Source of the DNA: Mesorhizobium sp. | Lineage (GTDB): Bacteria; Pseudomonadota; Alphaproteobacteria; Rhizobiales; Rhizobiaceae | Length of the DNA stretch: 64,000 nucleotides | Assembly: GCA_004020365.1 (NCBI GenBank) | Contig: SAQR01000035.1 | Location: forward strand, 1 to 64,000 | Direction of reading: 5' to 3' | In this document: one piece after another, positions 59,313-64,000 of the stretch | How positions within the stretch are numbered: position 1 is the first letter of the stretch | Layout of the letters: every line of letters starts with the position of its first letter | Position numbers and translations under genes: made by a program | The notes under the pieces: generated by a model | Databases searched by the model: none | What the model was told of the DNA's origin: nothing | What the model saw: only the letters and a program-made list of their open reading frames with translations

Positions 59313-59653
59313 GCCGCCTTCTTGACCTCCTGCGCAAGCTTGACTTCGACCTTGGACTTCGACGCCCTTGTATAGATCGTCTCGGTTTTCAGAATTCCAA
59401 GGGCGAAGAGTTGAGCCTTTAGTTTTGCGTCGGCTTGTTCGAGCTTTTCGGGGTCGATGACGATCTCCGTCCCTTTGGCCTTTCGCTCGACAGCCGCCGA
59501 GACAATGACCTTGCCCTTGCCGGGCACGTCGTAAGTATCGGCGCCGGCCGCGCGGATGACCTCCTTGGCGGCCTCATACTGGGCCTCCAGCGGTTCGAGC
59601 TTCGCTTTCAGATCCAGCAGCTCGGCGATCGTCGGTTTCAGGTTGTCGTTCAT
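59309..59653 (-). CDS. Small hypothetical protein
   Basis: A 114-aa protein with a helical N-terminus (IAELLDLKAKLEPLEAQYEA) and a basic strand-rich second half (TRASKSKVEVKLAQEVKKAA). A strong ribosome site (AGGAGAAAGG) follows directly after a terminator-like hairpin. Similar proteins in phages are annotated only as hypothetical. Confidence 0.65.
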   Translation of the reverse strand: MNDNLKPTIAELLDLKAKLEPLEAQYEAAKEVIRAAGADTYDVPGKGKVIVSAAVERKAKGTEIVIDPEKLEQADAKLKAQLFALGILKTETIYTRASKSKVEVKLAQEVKKAA

Positions 59654-59670
59654 TCCTTTCTCCTAATAAG

Positions 59671-59692
59671 AAAAGCCGGCGCTAGGCCGGCT
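59671..59692 (-). terminator. Intrinsic terminator-like hairpin, leftward
   Basis: AGCCGGC, short loop, GCCGGCT, then TTTCTTATT. The stop codon of the 58-aa gene at 59682 lies in its loop. It is directly followed by the ribosome site of the next gene. Confidence 0.8.
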
Positions 59693-59858
59693 GTTTGACT
59701 TCATCGTTGTGAATGCTCGTGAGCAGCGCTCGGAGCCTCGGGTCCTTTTCCAGCGTGATAGCCAGCTGGAAAGGACCTTTGAGCCACTCCGGGCGATTGG
59801 GGGTCTGTCGCAGTCCGCGGACGGCGCCCCAATAATTTTTCAGACGTTCATCGATCAT
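59682..59858 (-). CDS. Very small hypothetical protein
   Basis: A 58-aa protein translated from ATG 59858 in an ATGA overlap with the HTH regulator gene. It starts IDERLKNYWGAVRGLRQTPN and is mixed charged. It is too short for usual gene finders but is well placed. Function unknown. Confidence 0.6.
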   Translation of the reverse strand: MIDERLKNYWGAVRGLRQTPNRPEWLKGPFQLAITLEKDPRLRALLTSIHNDEVKQPA

Positions 59859-60304
59859 GATGCGAATGGTCTTATCAACTCCTCTATGCTGGTGCTCATT
59901 ACGGAAGCGAGGCTCTGCAGCTCCCGTACGGTGAAGTCGTGGAGCCCGAGCTCCATCTTCCGCACCGTGAGTCGGTTGACCCGGATTTGATCAGCCATCT
60001 CCTGGTATGTGAAGGCATGGTCGATTTCCCGGAATTTATTGAGACGGATCCCAATCGAGTGATGCCCGTAGCTCAACGGCTTCTGGCCGGACAGGGCCAA
60101 TCGGCCGCCCCTGCGCCTGCTCGATGTGATTTCGACCCGCTTAGTCCCCATTTCCTTGGCTCGACGGACGAGCTTGACGACCGTGCTATACGACCGTCCG
60201 TACTTGTCCGCGAGCCACCCATAGCTGGCTCCTTGCTGCCAGTCTTCGATGGTGCCTTCCGGCCAGGGTTTTTTGGACCCGGCACCCATTGGTTGTATCG
60301 ACAT
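59855..60304 (-). CDS. Double-HTH phage regulator (XRE-type C-terminus)
   Basis: A 149-aa DNA-binding protein. The N-terminus holds a resolvase-type helix-turn-helix (ASYGWLADKYGRSYSTVVKL). The C-terminal 60 residues are an XRE/Cro-type HTH (YQEMADQIRVNRLTVRKMEL). ATG 60304 with GAGGAA before it was chosen over an in-frame upstream start within the inverted repeat. It is the first phage gene inside the right end, so it may be a Cro- or repressor-like switch protein acting on the adjacent inverted repeat. Confidence 0.78.
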   Translation of the reverse strand: MSIQPMGAGSKKPWPEGTIEDWQQGASYGWLADKYGRSYSTVVKLVRRAKEMGTKRVEITSSRRRGGRLALSGQKPLSYGHHSIGIRLNKFREIDHAFTYQEMADQIRVNRLTVRKMELGLHDFTVRELQSLASVMSTSIEELIRPFAS

Positions 60305-60323
60305 TTTTCCTCGTTGACCGTGA

Positions 60324-60355
60324 GGTGTGTTCGGCATCGTGTTGCCGAACACACC
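60324..60355. promoter_or_regulatory. 13-bp inverted repeat upstream of HTH gene
   Basis: GGTGTGTTCGGCA (60324-60336) and TGCCGAACACACC (60343-60355) are perfect complements separated by six bases and lie 20 bp before the regulator start. This looks like an operator, or a leader hairpin. There is no T tract. Confidence 0.7.
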
Positions 60356-60450
60356 CGCTATTTCCGACTTTGACGCTCTTTGGCGATCGGAAACACGAGG
60401 CTCTTCAAGGATTTGGATGCTAAATCAGGTACTTAGCCCGAAAAAACACC

Positions 60451-60496
60451 GCTAACTCTTAATCAGCGGGTCACAGGTTCGATCCTGAACGTGTGC
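60451..60496 (+). other. attR: 3' remnant of a tRNA-Lys(CTT)-like gene
   Basis: The sequence GCTAACTCTTAATCAGC forms an anticodon arm with loop CTCTTAA (60456-60462) and anticodon CTT; a T-arm-like GGTTCGATCC follows (60476-60485). The 5' half of a tRNA is missing, the anticodon stem has one mismatch and no CCA is encoded, so it is not a functional gene. Phage genes end to its left and host genes begin to its right. This is what integration into the 3' end of a tRNA gene leaves at attR. The exact core needs the attL side. Confidence 0.75.
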
Positions 60497-60519
60497 TTCG
60501 GCTCAGAACAGCCAGCACG

Positions 60520-61266
60520 CTACCCCAGCTGCCCCAGCACCGGAAAGTTCTCCAGCAGCCAGTAGGACGCGGCCTGCACGCCTCCGGTCAGGAAAAACAC
60601 GCCGGCGACGACCAGCAGTGCGCCCATCGCCTTTTCGACACGGCCGAGGTGGACGCGGAATTTCGAGAGAAAGCGCATGAAGGCGCCGGAAAACAGCGCT
60701 GCGATCAGGAACGGGATGCCGAGGCCGAGCGAATAGGCGGCAAGCAGAGCCGCGCCCTCGCCCACCGTCTCGCGGCCACCAGCCAGCGTCAGGATCGGCC
60801 CCAGCACCGGTCCGATGCAGGGTGTCCAGCCGAAGGCGAAGGCCAGTCCCATGACATAAGCGGCAACGATACTGGCCGGCTTGCCCTGCGACTGGAAGCG
60901 CGCCTCGCGCGACAGCAGCGGAATGCGCAATATGCCGAGAAAATTCAGCCCCATCAGGATGATCAGCACGCCGGCGGCCATCGCCAGCGGCTCCTGCCAG
61001 ACGCGCAGCAGCCGGCCGATGGTCGAGGCGCCTGCGCCCAGCGCCACGAAGACGGTCGAGAAGCCGAGAACGAAGGCGATCGAGGCATAGAGCAGCGCGT
61101 TGCGTGCGTCGGCCTTGGCGGTGACGCCGGCATTGCCGCGGAAATCGTCGACCGACACGCCGGCCATATAGCAGAGATAGGGCGGCACCAGCGGCAGCAC
61201 GCAGGGCGACAGAAACGAGATCGCCCCCGCCCCGACCGCGCTGACATAGCCGATGTCCAATGCCAT
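60520..61266 (-). CDS. ccdA: CcdA-type cytochrome c biogenesis/thiol transporter
   Basis: A 248-aa inner-membrane protein with six hydrophobic segments. The two conserved cysteines of the CcdA/DsbD transmembrane domain are in SFLSPCVLPLVPPY and FGWTPCIGPVLG. It carries reducing equivalents to the periplasm for cytochrome c maturation or other thiol proteins. ATG 61266 was chosen; the longer frame upstream is not needed. First host gene after attR, read toward the prophage. Confidence 0.88.
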   Translation of the reverse strand: MALDIGYVSAVGAGAISFLSPCVLPLVPPYLCYMAGVSVDDFRGNAGVTAKADARNALLYASIAFVLGFSTVFVALGAGASTIGRLLRVWQEPLAMAAGVLIILMGLNFLGILRIPLLSREARFQSQGKPASIVAAYVMGLAFAFGWTPCIGPVLGPILTLAGGRETVGEGAALLAAYSLGLGIPFLIAALFSGAFMRFLSKFRVHLGRVEKAMGALLVVAGVFFLTGGVQAASYWLLENFPVLGQLG

Positions 61267-61440
61267 TCCCGAACTCCAACTGTATCGGCGCCGATATAGC
61301 GGCGCGCGGGCTTGTCCGCCAATCACCATTGCGTGGCAAGTTGCCGCCCTCGCATCGAGGAAGAAACGACACGCCAAACGCGTTGATGCAACGAGGCCGC
61401 GGCTTTCCGCGCGCTTCTCGATCATATCAGGGAGAGCGTC

Positions 61441-61818
61441 ATGAAATCGATCACAGTTGGGCTGGCGGTGCTTTTGCTCGGCACCGCCACTTCATATGCC
61501 GCCGAAGCGTGGAAAGAAGCCGATGTCGGCGGCACCAAGATATACACCGATGCCAACGGCATGACCCTTTACACCTACGACAAGGACGAGATGGGCAAGT
61601 CGAACTGCTACGACAAATGCGCCGCCAATTGGCCGCCGCTGAAGGCTGAGGCCGATGCCAAGCCCGAGGGCGAATGGACAATCGTCGACCGCACCGACGG
61701 CACCAAGATGTGGGCCTATGAGGGCAAGCCGCTCTACACATTCATCAAGGACAAGAAGGCCGGCGATGTGACCGGCGACGGCGTCGGCGGCGTCTGGCAT
61801 ATCGCCAAGGCCGACTAA
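61441..61818 (+). CDS. COG4315-type secreted protein (Lipoprotein_15 repeats)
   Basis: A 125-aa protein with a signal peptide (KSITVGLAVLLLGTATSYAA) and the repeats typical of this family: LYTYDKDEMGKSNCYDKC with ANWPPL, and a second MWAYEGKPLYTFIKDKKAGD. No lipobox Cys lies at the cleavage site, so it is probably periplasmic. Physiological role not established. It diverges from the ccdA gene. Confidence 0.82.
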   Translation: MKSITVGLAVLLLGTATSYAAEAWKEADVGGTKIYTDANGMTLYTYDKDEMGKSNCYDKCAANWPPLKAEADAKPEGEWTIVDRTDGTKMWAYEGKPLYTFIKDKKAGDVTGDGVGGVWHIAKAD

Positions 61819-62273
61819 GCCCCGAACCTGCATCCCCGCCTTGACCGGCGGGAAATCCCTGGCTGCTGCATAGCCCTGCCGGCCTCCCGGCGGCCAGCTT
61901 TCTTGTGCAGTCCCACTGGACACACGAGCCCCACTCGCCACGCCAGTCTCGCCCGCCAGCGTCGTCTCATCATGCCGGGCGTCCCTCGGCTGGGGCTGGC
62001 GCGTGATCGATGTTTCTCTTATACCCGCAGAAGATTTTGTCCCGTTTTCCCGGATTCATGCCGGCTGGTCCAACCATAGGGCAGCCGCTCTCCTTATCTG
62101 GGATTGCGGATATCACATGACGTACCCTTGGGTTGCGCGCTCAGTGCAGGACTGCATTTTGGGCGCTTCCTCTTGACCGGATGCAAAAGCACGGCCATGT
62201 GAGCGACAATTGTACGAGATTTCGTCGCGCGCAGCGGAATTCTTCTGCCGCACCACAGCTGATATGAGACCTC
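61819..62273. other. 455-bp host intergenic region
   Basis: No convincing gene is seen. It contains GC-rich short dyads just after the secreted protein stop (CCCGCC/GGCGGG and GCCGGCCTCCCGGC) that may help termination, and the presumed promoter of topA further right, for which I cannot point to clear boxes. Confidence 0.5.
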
Positions 62274-64000
62274 ATGGACGTCGTCGTCGTCGAATCGCCG
62301 GCCAAAGCGAAGACAATCAACAAGTATCTTGGAAAGAACTACAAGGTCCTGGCCTCGTTCGGCCACGTCCGCGATCTGCCGGCCAAGGATGGATCGGTGC
62401 GTCCGGACGAGGATTTTGCCATGTCCTGGGCTGTCGACACCGCGTCGAGCAAACGTCTTGCCGACATCGCCAAGGCGGTCAAGGATGCCGACGGCCTGAT
62501 CCTCGCCACCGACCCGGATCGCGAGGGCGAAGCCATTTCCTGGCATGTCCTGGAAGTGCTGAAGCAGAAGCGCGCGCTGAAGGACAAGCCGGTCAGCCGC
62601 GTCGTCTTCAACGCCATCACCAAATCGTCGGTGCTGGAAGCCATGGCCAATCCGCGCCAGATCGATGCGCCGCTGGTCGACGCCTACCTCGCCCGCCGCG
62701 CGCTCGACTATCTCGTCGGCTTCACGCTGTCGCCCGTCCTGTGGCGCAAGCTGCCGGGCGCCCGCTCCGCCGGCCGCGTCCAGTCGGTGGCACTGCGCCT
62801 CGTCTGCGACCGCGAATTGGAAATCGAGCGCTTCATCCGCGAGGAATATTGGCAGGTCGCCGCCATTCTCGGCACGCCGCGCAAGGAAAATTTCGAGGCA
62901 CGGCTGACCGCCTTCGATCGCAAGAAGCTGCAAAAGCTCGACATTTCCAACAAGGCGCAGGCCGACGACATCAAGGCGATGCTGAACGGCGCGACTTTCA
63001 AGGCGCTGTCGGTCGAAGCCAAGCCGACCAGGCGCAATCCAGGTCCGCCCTTCACCACCTCGACGCTGCAGCAGGCCGCCTCCTCGAGCCTCGGCTTTTC
63101 GGCAAGCCGCACCATGCAGGTGGCGCAGCGGCTCTATGAAGGCATGGACATCGGCGGCGAGACCACCGGCCTGATCACCTACATGCGAACCGACGGCGTG
63201 CAGATGGCGCCTGAGGCGATATCAGCCGCGCGCGATGCGATCGCAAAAGAGTTCGGCCCAAAATACCTGCCCGAAAAGCCGCGCAACTACACGACCAAGG
63301 CCAAGAACGCCCAGGAAGCGCACGAAGCGATCCGCCCGACCGACTTCATGCGCACGCCGGCTTCGGTTAGGCAATATCTCGATGCCGACCAGGCGCGGCT
63401 TTACGAGATTGTCTGGAAACGCGCCATCGCCAGCCAGATGCAGCCAGCCGAGATCGAGCGCACTACGGTAGAGATCGAGGCGGTCAACGGTGCCCGCAGC
63501 GCGGAGCTTCGCGCCGTCGGTTCGGTCGTTCGCTTCGACGGTTTCCTTGCTGCCTATACCGAGCAGAAGGACGAGGATGCGGAAGACGAGGAAGACCGCC
63601 GTCTGCCCGAGATCCGTGCCGGCGAACAGCTCGAGCGCGAGGCGATCAACGCCACCCAGCACACCACCGAACCGCCGCCGCGCTATTCGGAAGCCTCGCT
63701 GATCAAGAAGCTGGAAGAGCTCGGCATCGGCCGGCCGTCGACTTACACGGCGATCCTGAAGACGCTGGAGGATCGCGACTATGTCACCCTGGACAAGCGC
63801 AAGCTGTTGCCGCAGGCCAAGGGCCGGCTGTTGTCGGCCTTCCTCGAAAGCTTCTTCGAGCGCTATGTCGAGTATGATTTCACTGCCTCGCTCGAGGAAA
63901 AGCTCGACGAGATTTCGGACGGCAAGCTCGCCTGGAAGGATGTGCTGCGCGATTTCTGGAAGGATTTTTCCGGCGCCGTAGCCGACATCAAGGAATTGCG
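62274..64000 (+). CDS. topA: DNA topoisomerase I (5' part, runs off window)
   Basis: The first 575 residues of type IA topoisomerase. The TOPRIM domain is clear (VVVVESPAKAKTINKYLG and ATDPDREGEAISWH), followed by GRVQSVALRLVCDRE and the active-site Tyr at residue about 303 in LITYMRTDGV; EAHEAIRPTD and GIGRPSTYTAI complete the core. It relaxes negative supercoils and is a core host gene. The ATG at 62274 starts the conserved N-terminus. The C-terminal zinc-ribbon region lies outside the window. Confidence 0.95.
   Translation, partial: MDVVVVESPAKAKTINKYLGKNYKVLASFGHVRDLPAKDGSVRPDEDFAMSWAVDTASSKRLADIAKAVKDADGLILATDPDREGEAISWHVLEVLKQKRALKDKPVSRVVFNAITKSSVLEAMANPRQIDAPLVDAYLARRALDYLVGFTLSPVLWRKLPGARSAGRVQSVALRLVCDRELEIERFIREEYWQVAAILGTPRKENFEARLTAFDRKKLQKLDISNKAQADDIKAMLNGATFKALSVEAKPTRRNPGPPFTTSTLQQAASSSLGFSASRTMQVAQRLYEGMDIGGETTGLITYMRTDGVQMAPEAISAARDAIAKEFGPKYLPEKPRNYTTKAKNAQEAHEAIRPTDFMRTPASVRQYLDADQARLYEIVWKRAIASQMQPAEIERTTVEIEAVNGARSAELRAVGSVVRFDGFLAAYTEQKDEDAEDEEDRRLPEIRAGEQLEREAINATQHTTEPPPRYSEASLIKKLEELGIGRPSTYTAILKTLEDRDYVTLDKRKLLPQAKGRLLSAFLESFFERYVEYDFTASLEEKLDEISDGKLAWKDVLRDFWKDFSGAVADIKEL

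Noticed and set aside
60430-60500. A complete functional tRNA gene
   Set aside because: Only the anticodon arm and T-arm-like part are present; acceptor 5' strand and D-arm are missing and no CCA follows.
1-64000. CRISPR arrays, insertion sequences, integrase or transposase genes
   Set aside because: I saw no regular spaced repeats and no recombinase or transposase motifs. The integrase is presumed to lie left of the window.

Overview
The window is almost entirely one large temperate siphovirus genome (about 1 to 60,450), integrated in an alphaproteobacterial chromosome, probably Rhizobiales and Mesorhizobium-like. The host call rests on the GC-rich codon use, the alphaproteobacteria-type GapR/DUF2312 protein, and the right flank: CcdA-type membrane protein, a COG4315 secreted protein and the 5' part of topA. 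The right phage/host junction is marked by the 3' half of a tRNA-Lys(CTT)-like gene at 60,451-60,496. The left end, the intact tRNA, the integrase and the main repressor are not in the window and presumably lie to its left.

Layout. (1) 1-4,349, leftward: an acidic repeat protein, a 430-bp regulatory stretch with paired palindromes, a small protein, a PrimPol/SF3 primase-helicase and a helical protein. (2) 4,350-4,467: divergent promoter region. (3) 4,468-38,654, rightward late operon: HNH, large terminase, portal, protease-scaffold, decoration, major capsid protein, connectors, tail tube, tail chaperones with a -1 frameshift signal, a 1,808-aa tape measure carrying a lytic transglycosylase domain, a lambda-like tail tip (M, L, NlpC, JAB, I, J-like), an extra metallophosphoesterase, side fibre and glycine-rich adhesin proteins, then endolysin and holin-like genes. 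A small ribbon-helix-helix regulator is inserted antisense in this operon. (4) 38,671-60,304, leftward early block: B12-dependent ribonucleotide reductase, three dNTP-hydrolase-type genes (MazG-like, dATP/dGTP diphosphohydrolase, YfbR-type HD), SbcC/SbcD-like nuclease, DEDD exonuclease, RecU-like resolvase, ThyX, DNA ligase, family A DNA polymerase, FEN nuclease, GapR homologue, a candidate ssDNA-binding protein, an SNF2-type helicase, many small unknown genes and a double-HTH regulator. (5) 60,520-64,000: host genes.

In the circular phage form the left block would join the right block through attP, so all replication and nucleotide genes would lie on one strand in one long leftward tract, convergent with the late operon. 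The phage brings a nearly complete replisome and its own nucleotide supply (NrdJ, ThyX), plus several enzymes that destroy particular dNTPs. With the unusual substrate-site residues of the polymerase this suggests a controlled, possibly non-canonical, dNTP pool; no PurZ-like gene is visible in the window. Other points of interest are a 16-bp motif repeated in intergenic regions, hairpins that overlap translation starts, and several terminator-like hairpins between co-directional early genes.
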